48,112 bases of DNA from Bacteroidetes bacterium HGW-Bacteroidetes-3 (GCA_002842505.1 PHDE01000005.1:1-48112); one strand, 5' to 3'. Counted from the stretch's first letter, positions 13,262-21,395 are shown. Numbers and translations: made by a program. Notes: generated by a model not told the origin, from the sequence alone.

Positions 13262-13329
13262 AATAAATGCAATATAGCATAAAAAACAAACGCCTTTAAA
13301 AAAGTGGTTTGTTTACAAAAAAAATGTTT

Positions 13330-13430
13330 TTAATCCATTATAAACTTCAAGCCAACAGTAACAATAAAGGTTTTTAAATCCGTATTTCTTTCATATTGGT
13401 TAAATTTTAGTCAACATTCATTTGTCTGAA
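13330..13430 (-). pseudogene. Decayed 3' fragment of a DUF3570 gene
   Basis: This stretch aligns with the 3' end of the intact DUF3570 gene (15050 onwards) at roughly 80% identity, including its stop codon. Read on the minus strand, the remnant still spells NQYERNTDLK and VTVGLKFIMD before TAA. A one-base deletion near 13410 breaks the frame, and nothing upstream continues it. It is a relic of a duplicated or rearranged copy. It lies downstream of the GlcG/HbpS-like gene, beyond that gene's terminator. Confidence 0.85.
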
Positions 13431-13454
13431 TTCTGACGCAAAACTATTTTCAAT

Positions 13455-13498
13455 AAAAAAGTGTAACGAAGCTATTAAATTTAATAGTTAGTTACACT
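13455..13498 (-). terminator. Terminator of the GlcG/HbpS-like gene
   Basis: AGTGTAAC (13460-13467) pairs with GTTACACT (13491-13498). Inside lies the 16-bp palindrome CTATTAAATTTAATAG (13472-13487). On the minus strand the hairpin is followed by a T-tract (13455-13460), 20 bp after the stop. Confidence 0.8.
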
Positions 13499-13519
13499 CA
13501 TATAGCGGGGTTAAGGAAA

Positions 13520-13993
13520 TTATTTTTTAGCTGAAGCTGAAACTGTTGCTCCAGCTTCTGCAACTGCGTGGTCGTTTTCAACCGAGCTTCCGCTTACGCC
13601 AATTGCACCAATAATTTCACCGGCAGCGTTTTTAATTGGAACTCCGCCAGGAAAAGTAATTAAACCGCCATTTGAATGTTCAATATTGTATAACGGACCT
13701 CCTGGCTGCGAAAGACTGCCAATAATACCTGTATTCATATCAAAATATCGAGCGGTTTTTGCTTTTTTTAATGAAATATCTTCTGAACCTAACCAAGCGC
13801 CGTCCATACGCACAAATGCAACAAGATTTGCACCGGCATCAACTATTGAAATGTTCATTTTTGTGTTTAGGGAAATTGCTTTTTCTTTTGCGACCGCAAT
13901 TATTTTTTCTGCTTGTTCCAGAGAAATGCCATTTTGGCTAAATCCGGCATAAGAACATATTGTAAATAGCGCTAATAAGATTGATTTTTTCAT
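13520..13993 (-). CDS. GlcG/HbpS-family secreted protein
   Basis: Exported protein of 157 residues: signal peptide about 1-19 (cut near GFSQ), then one GlcG/HbpS domain. Family hallmarks are [60 protein letters not shown] and [14 protein letters not shown]. Members include the haem-binding HbpS of Streptomyces and GlcG-like proteins of unclear role. With a signal peptide it would act in the periplasm or outside the cell. Its neighbours, an AraC regulator and the ApbE/thioredoxin operon, suggest a redox or cofactor theme, but that is inference. It has its own terminator. Confidence 0.88.
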   Translation of the reverse strand: MKKSILLALFTICSYAGFSQNGISLEQAEKIIAVAKEKAISLNTKMNISIVDAGANLVAFVRMDGAWLGSEDISLKKAKTARYFDMNTGIIGSLSQPGGPLYNIEHSNGGLITFPGGVPIKNAAGEIIGAIGVSGSSVENDHAVAEAGATVSASAKK

Positions 13994-14092
13994 TTTTTTT
14001 GTTTAATGATTAATAATTATAGAAGCAAATATACTTTGTGCTTAAAATAATTGCTAACGGTTAAAGTTCAAAAACTTATGAAAAAAGTTCAT

Positions 14093-14947
14093 TTATAATA
14101 AATGGGCATTCTTTGGATTAATTCCAAACTCTTTTTTGAAGGCGCTGCTGAAATTTGAAAGATTGTTATAGCCAAAATCTTCATATATTTCAGAAGGTTT
14201 AAGAATGCCTTCCCTTAAAATTGCTTTTGCCTTGTGAAGCCTTCTGTTTTGTAGCCATTTACCTGGATTTTCGTGATATTCATTTATAAAATGACGCTTA
14301 AAAGTGGACAAGCTCATATTGCATAAAAAAGCGATTTCTTCCAATTTTAAATTGGTGAAAATATTGGTTTCAATAATTTTTCTAAAAGATGAGTGGCTGT
14401 TTAATGACGTTAATGAATGTAGATATGGAATAAATTCACTTTCGTATTTATGCGATAAATAAAGCATTATTTCTTCAAATTTTATAGACAGTAAATTATA
14501 TGCAAATTTTGATTCTAAAATTTGTATTGATGAAAGTGAATTTACAAATGAAGTTGTGTACGCATCATTTTCAATAACAAAAAAAGGAACTTCTTTAACT
14601 GAATTTTTATCAGGATATGTGAAAGAATTTGCGTGCTTTTGTAAAAAATCTTCTACATTTTTTTGAGAGAAAAAAAACAGTTTACAGAAATAAACCAAAT
14701 CTTTATTAATAAGTTCGGTCATTAAAATATTGCCGCTTTTTATAATAACAGCTTGTTTTTCGTTAACGGTAACTGAATTATTGGCAAAATGAACTTGTTT
14801 TTCGCCAATTTGTAAAAAACTGAACATGTGCAAGTTTAATTTCACTTTGCTTTTTACCACGTCGTCCGTCATTCTAAAATCATAGACAAATAAATTTGTT
14901 TGATTTTGCGCGTCTTTTTTAAATATTTCCGGAATATTTTGAATCAT
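14093..14947 (-). CDS. AraC-family transcriptional regulator
   Basis: DNA-binding regulator of 284 residues. The N-terminal part (about 1-150) has the beta-rich effector-domain character (KLNLHMFSFLQIGEKQVHF). The C-terminal 95 residues are the double helix-turn-helix: LEEIAFLCNMSLSTFKRHFINEYHENPGKWLQNRRLHKAKAIL has the first HTH and linker, and EDFGYNNLSNFSSAFKKEFGINP the second, with the family's typical ending. It sits between the DUF3570 operon and the GlcG/HbpS-like gene on the same strand, so either may be its target. The effector is unknown. The ATG at 14947 is well placed. Confidence 0.93.
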   Translation of the reverse strand: MIQNIPEIFKKDAQNQTNLFVYDFRMTDDVVKSKVKLNLHMFSFLQIGEKQVHFANNSVTVNEKQAVIIKSGNILMTELINKDLVYFCKLFFFSQKNVEDFLQKHANSFTYPDKNSVKEVPFFVIENDAYTTSFVNSLSSIQILESKFAYNLLSIKFEEIMLYLSHKYESEFIPYLHSLTSLNSHSSFRKIIETNIFTNLKLEEIAFLCNMSLSTFKRHFINEYHENPGKWLQNRRLHKAKAILREGILKPSEIYEDFGYNNLSNFSSAFKKEFGINPKNAHLL

Positions 14948-14974
14948 CTATTTTTGAAGCTATTGGAAAAAACA

Positions 14975-15029
14975 AAAATAGCAAACTATAATTTATGTTT
15001 AAAAATTTTAAATGATAGTTTGCTATTTT
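14975..15029 (-). terminator. Long inverted repeat, likely terminator of the DUF3570 operon
   Basis: AAAATAGCAAACTAT (14975-14989) and ATAGTTTGCTATTTT (15015-15029) form a perfect 15-bp inverted repeat around a 25-bp AT-rich loop. On the minus strand it follows the DUF3570 stop by 20 bp and runs into a T-rich tract. It also lies 28 bp before the AraC start, so an operator role is possible. Confidence 0.6.
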
Positions 15030-15049
15030 GATTGCGCGGCAATTAAATT

Positions 15050-16348
15050 TTAATCCATTATAAACTTCAGTCCGGCAGTAATAATACTGGCTTTTAATCC
15101 AGTATTTCTTTCATATTGGTTAAATTTTAGGTCAACACTTTTAAGCCCGAATTTATTAATGTGAGCCTTGGCGAATATATCGGTATACGTTATTCCGAAT
15201 CCATATTGGTTTGCGTTGTATTTTGATAAATCATAATCTGATGTGTAATATTTTTCCGTGGAAACATGCTGCTCATAAGGCGCAAAATAATCGGCGGCTG
15301 TTTGGTCGTAATATCGATAGGACGGATACAACGTAAACTTATCCGTTATTTTAATGGGCAATTCAACGCTTGCGGTATGAGAATTAACTCCCCAATCGTC
15401 TGAATAATAGCGATAGTAAGTCCTTAAGGCAAAAATTTCATTGATGTAATAATTCAGTCGCCCGCCAACTGCCAATTTGGTTCGGTTGTCCGGTAATTGT
15501 TCAATAGCATCTGCCAATTGGAAATTTTCAATAAATGAATCGGCCACATCGCCAAAATAAACGCGCTGAAAAGGCATCGACAACAATCCCTGTTGATTTA
15601 CAAAATCAAACATTAAAGCACCCTGTAATCGTTTAGAAAGAATTTGGGAAAATGAAAATCCCGCAGAATAGGAATTTCTGTTTTTACTGCTGAATTCCGT
15701 AAATATCGGATTGTAATTGGTATTCCCCGTGATAGTTCCATATTGACTAAGGTTGGATTTTCTTAATTCAATAGGATATATGGGTTTCCAAGTGTCTAAA
15801 TACACGTTTGCATTTACGCTGAGTTCCGTATTTTTTTCATTGAAAAGTTTGGTATAGCCGCCACCCAATCCCAAAGAGAAGTAATCGTATTCATTTGCCA
15901 CTGAAAGTTTGCCATGCCAAATATCATTTCGGTCATCAGAACTATGGGTATAAGTTCCAGTTAAATTTGTCCAAAGATCTCCGGAGGAAGCACCAGAGGA
16001 AGCTTGAAACGGACTTGCCGGCTTGTTTCCGTCGAAAGGATCAATATTGCTTGAAGACGCTGAGGTATATGCTGAAATCCCAACATCAACGGTCAACACA
16101 TCGTCAGCATTTAAAGGAATGGAAACGATAAATGTAGCAGTAATATCATCCAGTTTTTCGGAACCTATGCCACCGCTTACGGCCGCATTGTCTCCATCTT
16201 GCGTATAATAACTGGTTAAAAATTCGACTTCAGCAGTTTCTAAAACACGTTTTTTATAAGTGTTTACAGAATCTATTGCTTTTTCCTGGGCAAATCCAAT
16301 AAATGCCATAGAAATTGTAAGTAGGGTTAGGTATGTTTTTTTCATCAT
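15050..16348 (-). CDS. DUF3570 outer-membrane protein
   Basis: Exported protein of 432 residues with a signal peptide cut near GFAQ. The rest alternates hydrophobic strands and ends in an aromatic/hydrophobic C-terminal strand (ASIITAGLKFIMD), as outer-membrane barrels do. It matches DUF3570 by its start (AEVEFLTSYYTQDGDNAAVSGG), FIVSIPLNADDVLTVDVGISAYTSASS, NIDPFDG and the late YRYYDQTAADYF block. DUF3570 genes usually travel with DUF4266, ApbE and thioredoxin genes, exactly as here, but the function of the set is unknown. It is the last gene of that operon, 7 bp after DUF4266. A decayed copy of its 3' end lies at 13330-13430. Confidence 0.9.
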   Translation of the reverse strand: MMKKTYLTLLTISMAFIGFAQEKAIDSVNTYKKRVLETAEVEFLTSYYTQDGDNAAVSGGIGSEKLDDITATFIVSIPLNADDVLTVDVGISAYTSASSSNIDPFDGNKPASPFQASSGASSGDLWTNLTGTYTHSSDDRNDIWHGKLSVANEYDYFSLGLGGGYTKLFNEKNTELSVNANVYLDTWKPIYPIELRKSNLSQYGTITGNTNYNPIFTEFSSKNRNSYSAGFSFSQILSKRLQGALMFDFVNQQGLLSMPFQRVYFGDVADSFIENFQLADAIEQLPDNRTKLAVGGRLNYYINEIFALRTYYRYYSDDWGVNSHTASVELPIKITDKFTLYPSYRYYDQTAADYFAPYEQHVSTEKYYTSDYDLSKYNANQYGFGITYTDIFAKAHINKFGLKSVDLKFNQYERNTGLKASIITAGLKFIMD

Positions 16349-16355
16349 TTATAAA

Positions 16356-16568
16356 TTAATTGCATCCGCAGCCACCGCCTGTTTTTCCGCCATTGGCGCC
16401 AGAAGCAGCTTCACGATAGGATTGAAAAGTGGTTTCAAGACGATGCACACTTTTTTCTGAAAGCGCCATGTCAGGATCATTAATAGTCACTTTTTCGTAT
16501 TCTTTAACGGCTACGCACGAACTAAAGAAACTTACGGTGAGACTGCACAAAATCATTTTTTTTATCAT
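16356..16568 (-). CDS. DUF4266 lipoprotein
   Basis: Small lipoprotein of 70 residues. The signal peptide ends in the lipobox SSC (Cys17), followed by VAVKEYEKVTINDPDMAL and the hallmark SYREAASGANGGKTGGGCGCN tail rich in glycine with two cysteines. It is the DUF4266 family, whose members sit next to DUF3570. Its ATG overlaps the ApbE stop codon (ATGA). The segment EAASGAN loosely resembles the D-x-x-[ST]-G-A-[TS] motif to which ApbE attaches FMN, so it may be the substrate of the adjacent enzyme. The Cys-Gly-Cys-Asn tail could alternatively bind metal. Confidence 0.9.
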   Translation of the reverse strand: MIKKMILCSLTVSFFSSCVAVKEYEKVTINDPDMALSEKSVHRLETTFQSYREAASGANGGKTGGGCGCN

Positions 16569-17548
16569 TGTTTTTCAATTTTTATATTTTCTGAAGTATA
16601 GATATTGCCATTTTCGTCAATAATAATGCACTCAACTTTTGGCAATTGATTAATTCTGTTGATGCCCGTTTCTATTCCCATCACAAATACAGATGTTGCC
16701 AAGGCATCAGCCAGTTCAGCTTTTGGCGCAAAAACCGTGGCGCTTATGATTCCTGTTGCCGGATAGCCCGTTTTTGGGTTGATAATGTGCGTATAACGGA
16801 TTCCGTTAAAGGATACAAATTTTTCATAATTGCCTGAAGTTACCACGGCGCCTTCATTAAGGGGAAATAAAGCGAAAACCTTATTTTTATTCAAGGGATT
16901 TGTAATTGCGATTGTCCATTCATTGCCGTTAGGTTGCTTTCCCCAAGTGTTCATGTCTCCCGAAGCATTTATAATACCGGCAATAACGCCTTTTTCCATT
17001 AATAAAGCTTTTGCTTTGTCGGCAGCATAGCCTTTTCCAATGGCGCCAAAACCAATTTTCATTCCCGGTAATTTTAAAAACACGGTCAAATTTTCTTTGT
17101 CGAGTACTATGTTTCCAAAACCAACTTTTGCCACGGAAGTTTTAATTGTTTCTTCGGAAGGCATTTCAGTCATACTGCCGTCAAATTTCCAAATTTTATC
17201 CATTGAGGCATAGCTTATGTCAAAAGCGCCATCGGTAAGCTTAGAAATACCCATGGAACGTTCAATGAGATTAAATAATTCTGCATCAACTTTGATGGGT
17301 TTAATACCTGAATTTCTGTTGATTTCTGAAGTTTGGGAATTGGCATCCCAAGAGGAAATGAGTTTTTCAATGCGTGTAATTTCTGCAACAGCCAAGTCAA
17401 TAGCTTGATTGCCTTTAACGGAATCATTTGCAACAACGGTAATATCAAACCTGCTTCCCATTAATTTGAGAATTCGCGTGTAAGCTTGTTGTGAATACAG
17501 ATTTACCGATAATAAAAATACAGTTGAAAAAAGGATAAAATGTTTCAA
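16565..17548 (-). CDS. apbE: FAD:protein FMN transferase
   Basis: Covalently links FMN from FAD to a Ser/Thr of exported target proteins, in the periplasm. The 327-residue product has a signal peptide (about 1-19). It carries the ApbE motifs MGSRFDITVV, ISSWDANSQTSEINRNSG, the FAD/Mg region IGFGAIGKGYAADKAK (about 165-180), IINASGDMNTWG, VVTSGNYEKF, THIINPKTGYPA and ELADALATSVFVMG. It begins with TTG at 17548, because no in-frame ATG lies between the upstream gene and the signal peptide. It starts 7 bp after the thioredoxin gene and overlaps the DUF4266 gene. Confidence 0.95.
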   Translation of the reverse strand: MKHFILFSTVFLLSVNLYSQQAYTRILKLMGSRFDITVVANDSVKGNQAIDLAVAEITRIEKLISSWDANSQTSEINRNSGIKPIKVDAELFNLIERSMGISKLTDGAFDISYASMDKIWKFDGSMTEMPSEETIKTSVAKVGFGNIVLDKENLTVFLKLPGMKIGFGAIGKGYAADKAKALLMEKGVIAGIINASGDMNTWGKQPNGNEWTIAITNPLNKNKVFALFPLNEGAVVTSGNYEKFVSFNGIRYTHIINPKTGYPATGIISATVFAPKAELADALATSVFVMGIETGINRINQLPKVECIIIDENGNIYTSENIKIEKQ

Positions 17549-17555
17549 ACTATGG

Positions 17556-17993
17556 TTATTTAAATGTATTGAGAAGTTTTATGTATTCAGCCGGCGTTGT
17601 TTTTTTATAACCTGTTTCGCCCATTATTTTTCCAGTTTTGTCTAAAACGACCACATGGGGAAAAAAACCATTTTTATTATATAACGAGGCAAGCTTATTG
17701 TTTTGTTCTTGTTGTATTGGTGCTAAAGCATTTTTACTTTTTCTTGGAAAATCGGCTTTTAACATCACAAAATGTTTATTGGCATAAGATTTAAATTCCT
17801 CTGTGCTCCAAATTTCTTTGTCTAATTTTATACAGGGCGCGCACCAATCAGTTCCCTGAAAAACAAGGACAATTGGCATATTTTCTTTTGCGGCGATTGT
17901 TTTTGCCTGTTCAAAATCTGTTTGCCATTCTTGGGCATTTACAAATAGCATGGAACAAACGAAGAGGAAACTTAAGATAGTCTTTTTAGTCAT
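17556..17993 (-). CDS. Periplasmic thioredoxin-fold protein
   Basis: Exported thioredoxin-like protein of 145 residues: signal peptide about 1-20 (cut near VNAQ), then a thioredoxin fold with the redox-active pair in DWCAPCIKLD (about 52-55) and the cis-proline region FFPHVVVLDKTGK. The length and the LVFQGTDWCAPC start resemble the Thioredoxin_7/DsbD-gamma type. It is the first gene of a four-gene operon with ApbE, DUF4266 and DUF3570. I infer that it keeps a cysteine pair of an exported partner reduced, perhaps the Cys-Gly-Cys tail of the DUF4266 lipoprotein. The partner is not shown by sequence. Confidence 0.9.
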   Translation of the reverse strand: MTKKTILSFLFVCSMLFVNAQEWQTDFEQAKTIAAKENMPIVLVFQGTDWCAPCIKLDKEIWSTEEFKSYANKHFVMLKADFPRKSKNALAPIQQEQNNKLASLYNKNGFFPHVVVLDKTGKIMGETGYKKTTPAEYIKLLNTFK

Positions 17994-18280
17994 TTTTTTA
18001 ATTTTATTTGTGGCTGTTTCGTCGTATAAAACAACTTTTTATTACATTTCGTATATCTCTTAACTAAGATTTAACGTATTCAAAAAAAAGTAACAGTATT
18101 TGAAGAAATCTTTTGCATTTAAGCCTGAAATTTATGCGAAAATTTTATTTGACCCGTTAATTAATTTTCTAAATAAAATACAAATCAGTTCAATCCAGTA
18201 ATTAAACAAGTGACCTGTAATTTACCCTACCTTAATTTTACGTTTATTTTTGTTAAATTTTGTAAAGTTTTAAAATTTAT

Positions 18281-19198
18281 TTAATAAATCTCAAAAACTT
18301 TTCCTTCCATCGCCAAAAAAGTATTTTCAAAAATTTCCTGAGCCTCTGTTTTAAAGTCCTCAATATTTTTATAACGACCGCTGTAATGCCCAATAATTAA
18401 TTGTTTTACCTGTGCCTGTTGGGCAATACTTGCCGCTTGCGCAGCGGTTGCATGTTTGGTTGTGGTGGCCAACGCTTCCTTGTCTTTTAAAAAAGTGGCT
18501 TCATGGTATAAGCAGGATGCATTTTTTATGGTAGGCACTATTTCAGGAAAATAGGAAGTGTCGCTGCAAAAAGCGTAACTCAAAGGTGCATCCGGATTTA
18601 AAGTCAGGATTTTATTTTTTAGGACAGTGCCATTTTGCAAGGTATAATCCCTGCCGTTTTTTAAGTTTTGGTAATCGCAAATTTTTATTTCGTTGAATTG
18701 CTGAATGGCGTTTACATTTAATTTTCTTTCCCCTAATTTCTCTTTAAACAAAAATCCGTTGGTATAAACCCTGTGATCCAAAGGAATGGTGTGTACTTCA
18801 ACGTTGGAGTCTTCAAAAATAAGTTCGCTTTCATTTGAGGTGAGTTCATGAAAAAGTAAAGGATATTGGGTCCAGGAATTGGAAAGTTTAAGTTGCAAAG
18901 TGATAATTTCTTTCAAGCCTTTTGGCCCGTAAATATGCAAATCGGCTTCCCTGTTTAACAATCGGAAAGTTGAAATTAAACCTACCAATCCAAAAAAGTG
19001 ATCGCCATGTAAGTGGGAAATAAAGATGTGTTTAATTTTGGAAAATTTAATGCTGTATTTTCGCAATTGTACTTGCGTTCCTTCACCGCAATCGATTAAA
19101 AACTGATGATTTTTGATTTCTAAAAATTGTGCGGTCGGATGTGCATTTACGCGTGGTGTTGCTGAATGGCATCCTAAAATAGTGAGTTTTAAACTCAT
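18281..19198 (-). CDS. rnz: Ribonuclease Z
   Basis: Zinc-dependent endonuclease that removes the 3' trailer of tRNA precursors; cytoplasmic. The 305-residue length is standard. The metallo-beta-lactamase zinc motif SHLHGDHFFGL (about 60-70) is intact. DCGEGTQVQLRK, the AFCSDTSYFPEIV aspartate, YHEATF, HATAAQAA and LIIGHYSGRY follow in the expected order. The ATG overlaps the upstream gene's stop (ATGA), so it is the third gene of a STAS - T9SS-tailed - rnz operon. Confidence 0.96.
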   Translation of the reverse strand: MSLKLTILGCHSATPRVNAHPTAQFLEIKNHQFLIDCGEGTQVQLRKYSIKFSKIKHIFISHLHGDHFFGLVGLISTFRLLNREADLHIYGPKGLKEIITLQLKLSNSWTQYPLLFHELTSNESELIFEDSNVEVHTIPLDHRVYTNGFLFKEKLGERKLNVNAIQQFNEIKICDYQNLKNGRDYTLQNGTVLKNKILTLNPDAPLSYAFCSDTSYFPEIVPTIKNASCLYHEATFLKDKEALATTTKHATAAQAASIAQQAQVKQLIIGHYSGRYKNIEDFKTEAQEIFENTFLAMEGKVFEIY

Positions 19199-19554
19199 TT
19201 AATAATCAGTCTTTTAGAAACTATCTCAACATCAGTTTGTAAAGAATAAATGTACATGCCTTTTGATAAACTATTTCGGTTAAATGCAATGGCATTATAG
19301 CCAACAGTTGCATTAATTTGTTCTTCATAAACCGTAGTTCCCAACAAATTTTTTACTGTAAATGCTACAGTTTGCGACTTGGAAGATCTAAAATTGATAC
19401 TTGTATCTGAAATGAAAGGGTTCGGATAAGCTGAAACTGACAAAAGTGTAGCTTGTGGAATATTGTTATTTAAATCCCCATTATTTTTCTCGGATTGTTG
19501 CGCAAAAGAAAAAGAGAAAAACATCAAAAAAGTAATAAAAAGTAGTTTTTTCAT
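19195..19554 (-). CDS. Minimal T9SS type A sorting-domain protein
   Basis: Exported protein of 119 residues that is almost only a type IX secretion C-terminal sorting domain. After the signal peptide (about 1-19, cut near FAQQ) come about 20 polar residues. The type A CTD follows: VSAYPNPFISDTSINF, VKNLLGTTVYEEQ, NRNSLSKGMYIYSLQTD and the terminal VSKRLIIK. T9SS normally moves a passenger in front of this domain to the cell surface, and here there is none. It lies between the STAS-like gene (14-bp gap upstream) and rnz (overlap). The ATG at 19554 is preferred to an adjacent TTG. Confidence 0.85.
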   Translation of the reverse strand: MKKLLFITFLMFFSFSFAQQSEKNNGDLNNNIPQATLLSVSAYPNPFISDTSINFRSSKSQTVAFTVKNLLGTTVYEEQINATVGYNAIAFNRNSLSKGMYIYSLQTDVEIVSKRLIIK

Positions 19555-19571
19555 CAATAAGCCAATTGGGT

Positions 19572-19904
19572 TTAAAATCCTAAATCTCGTTCAATGGCAT
19601 CCATTTCAAGGATGTCTAATGCTTCATCAAATGTTGGAACAACATTTAATTCGTCCGGTAAATCATCAATTGATATACCCTCACAAACCAGTACAAAACT
19701 TGTACCATTTTTTCTGTGTTGCACACTTAACTTCAAAAATAATAAAATTTCTTTAATTTCAATGTTAATTTTGTCAGAAAAATCAATAATTATATGTTCA
19801 TTCACAAATTCCTTATGGCGATCCTTAAATTCAGCAAAGAACTCAACCACTGAATTTTGCATAGGTTTTATGCGTGTGTACGTTTCCGTTTTAGTGACAA
19901 CCAT
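19572..19904 (-). CDS. STAS-like protein (often mislabelled ribonuclease Z)
   Basis: Cytoplasmic protein of 110 residues with an alternating beta-alpha pattern (EHIIIDFSDKINIEIKEILLFLKLSVQHRKNGTSFVLVCEGISIDDLP) fitting a STAS/anti-sigma antagonist-like fold. It is encoded directly upstream of the T9SS-tailed protein and rnz. Flavobacterial homologues are often called ribonuclease Z, apparently by transfer from the neighbour; it has no metallo-beta-lactamase motif. Its role is unknown. The gap to pyrB upstream is 11 bp, so it could belong to one long pyrR-pyrB-STAS-T9SS-rnz transcript. Confidence 0.75.
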   Translation of the reverse strand: MVVTKTETYTRIKPMQNSVVEFFAEFKDRHKEFVNEHIIIDFSDKINIEIKEILLFLKLSVQHRKNGTSFVLVCEGISIDDLPDELNVVPTFDEALDILEMDAIERDLGF

Positions 19905-19915
19905 AACTAATTTTG

Positions 19916-20842
19916 TTAAACTTGTTGCGCCAATAAATAAATAACTGCCATACGAATAGCGACTCCGTTTTCTACCTGGTTTAAGATAATGGATTGGTTT
20001 GGGGAGTCAGCAACATCGCTTGTCAATTCAACGCCTCTGTTAATTGGGCCGGGATGCATGATTACAATTTTCTTATCCAAAGAATCGAGCAGTTGTTTAT
20101 TAATGCCGAAAAGTTGCGAATATTCACGGGTTGAAGGAAAATAGTTGATTTCCATACGTTCGTTTTGGACGCGAAGCACATTGGCAACATCACACCATTC
20201 CAACGCTTTTTTAATATTGTACTCAACGCTTACGCCCAAACTTTCAATGTATTTGGGAATCAGGGTTTTTGGTCCGCAAACTTTTACTTCGGCACCTTGT
20301 AATTTTAAGGCATAAATATTTGAAAGCGCCACGCGCGAATGTAAAACATCTCCTACAATCACAATCTTTTTTCCTTCAACGCTTCCTAATTTTTCGCGAA
20401 TCGAAAAAGAGTCCAATAATGCCTGTGTTGGGTGTTCGTGCGTTCCGTCGCCGGCATTCACTATTTGCGCGTTTACGTGCTGCGATAAAAAATCACACGC
20501 GCCAACATCGGGATGCCTCATTACAATAATATCAACTTTCATGGATAAAATATTGTTGGCGGTATCTATAAGGGTTTCCCCTTTTTTAACTGAAGACTGG
20601 CTTGCCGAAAAATTAACCACATCTGCCGACAGCCTTTTTTCTGCCAGTTCAAATGAAAGTCTTGTGCGGGTGCTGTTTTCAAAAAATAAATTGGCAATGG
20701 TGATATCTCGAAGCGATGGCACTTTTTTAATGGGCCTGTTAATCACTTCTTTAAAATGGTCGGCTGTTTTAAAAATTAAATCAATATCAGCCTTATTAAT
20801 ATGTTTTATTCCTAAAAGGTGCTTTACGCTTAACTGACTCAT
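19916..20842 (-). CDS. pyrB: Aspartate carbamoyltransferase catalytic chain
   Basis: Condenses carbamoyl phosphate with aspartate, the committed step of pyrimidine synthesis. The 308-residue product has the carbamoyl-phosphate motif FFENSTRTRLSFELAEKRL (about 53-71), the SSVKKGETLIDTA loop, DGTHEHPTQALLD (about 133-145), the GDVLHSRVA segment and the late HPGPINRGVE motif. No PyrI regulatory subunit is nearby; with PyrR encoded directly upstream, control is probably at the RNA level. Six bases separate it from pyrR, so the two are cotranscribed. Confidence 0.97.
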   Translation of the reverse strand: MSQLSVKHLLGIKHINKADIDLIFKTADHFKEVINRPIKKVPSLRDITIANLFFENSTRTRLSFELAEKRLSADVVNFSASQSSVKKGETLIDTANNILSMKVDIIVMRHPDVGACDFLSQHVNAQIVNAGDGTHEHPTQALLDSFSIREKLGSVEGKKIVIVGDVLHSRVALSNIYALKLQGAEVKVCGPKTLIPKYIESLGVSVEYNIKKALEWCDVANVLRVQNERMEINYFPSTREYSQLFGINKQLLDSLDKKIVIMHPGPINRGVELTSDVADSPNQSIILNQVENGVAIRMAVIYLLAQQV

Positions 20843-20848
20843 GTTTAA

Positions 20849-21388
20849 TTAATTGTTTATAATATATACGGCGTCTTTGCCATCTTTTTCTTCCCAATGA
20901 ACGGATACTTTTTCTTCATTAAAAACATCTACCTGACTTCCGCTGTAATCTGGCTGAATAGGCAAATGCCGGCTGAACCTTCTGTCAATTAACACCAAAA
21001 GTTCTATTTCTGAAGGTCTTCCAAACGATTGAATGGCAGTTAATGCGGCGCGAATACTTCTTCCCGAAAAAAGCACGTCGTCTATAAAAACTACTTTTTT
21101 ATTTTCAACAATAAAATTAATATTGGTTTTATTTGCCTGTAAAGGAGTTTCTCTCCGCCTAAAATCATCACGATAAAAAGTGATGTCCAGCAATCCTAAT
21201 TTTACATTTGGGATGTGGTAATCATTTTCTAAAATAGAGACCAAACGTTCTGCCAAATAAGTGCCTCTTGGCTGAATTCCAATGAGTGCCGTATTCTCGA
21301 AATTAGTGTGATTTTCAATTAGTTGACAGGCTAATCTGTGTAAAATGATATGAATTTCTTTTGAGCTAAGCAGTATTTTTTTACCCAT
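20849..21388 (-). CDS. pyrR: Bifunctional pyrimidine regulator / uracil phosphoribosyltransferase PyrR
   Basis: PRPP-binding protein of 179 residues that in other bacteria attenuates pyr operon mRNA in response to UMP and has weak uracil phosphoribosyltransferase activity. The PRPP loop VVFIDDVLFSGRSIRAAL (about 94-111), IGIQPRGTYLAERL and VLIDRRFSRHLPIQPDYSG are all present. I start at the ATG at 21388 (MGKKILLSSKE). An in-frame ATG at 21403 lies only about 12 bp after the -7 box and inside a palindrome. No anti-terminator/terminator pair is obvious ahead of it, so attenuation here is uncertain. Confidence 0.95.
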   Translation of the reverse strand: MGKKILLSSKEIHIILHRLACQLIENHTNFENTALIGIQPRGTYLAERLVSILENDYHIPNVKLGLLDITFYRDDFRRRETPLQANKTNINFIVENKKVVFIDDVLFSGRSIRAALTAIQSFGRPSEIELLVLIDRRFSRHLPIQPDYSGSQVDVFNEEKVSVHWEEKDGKDAVYIINN

Positions 21389-21395
21389 AACAGTA

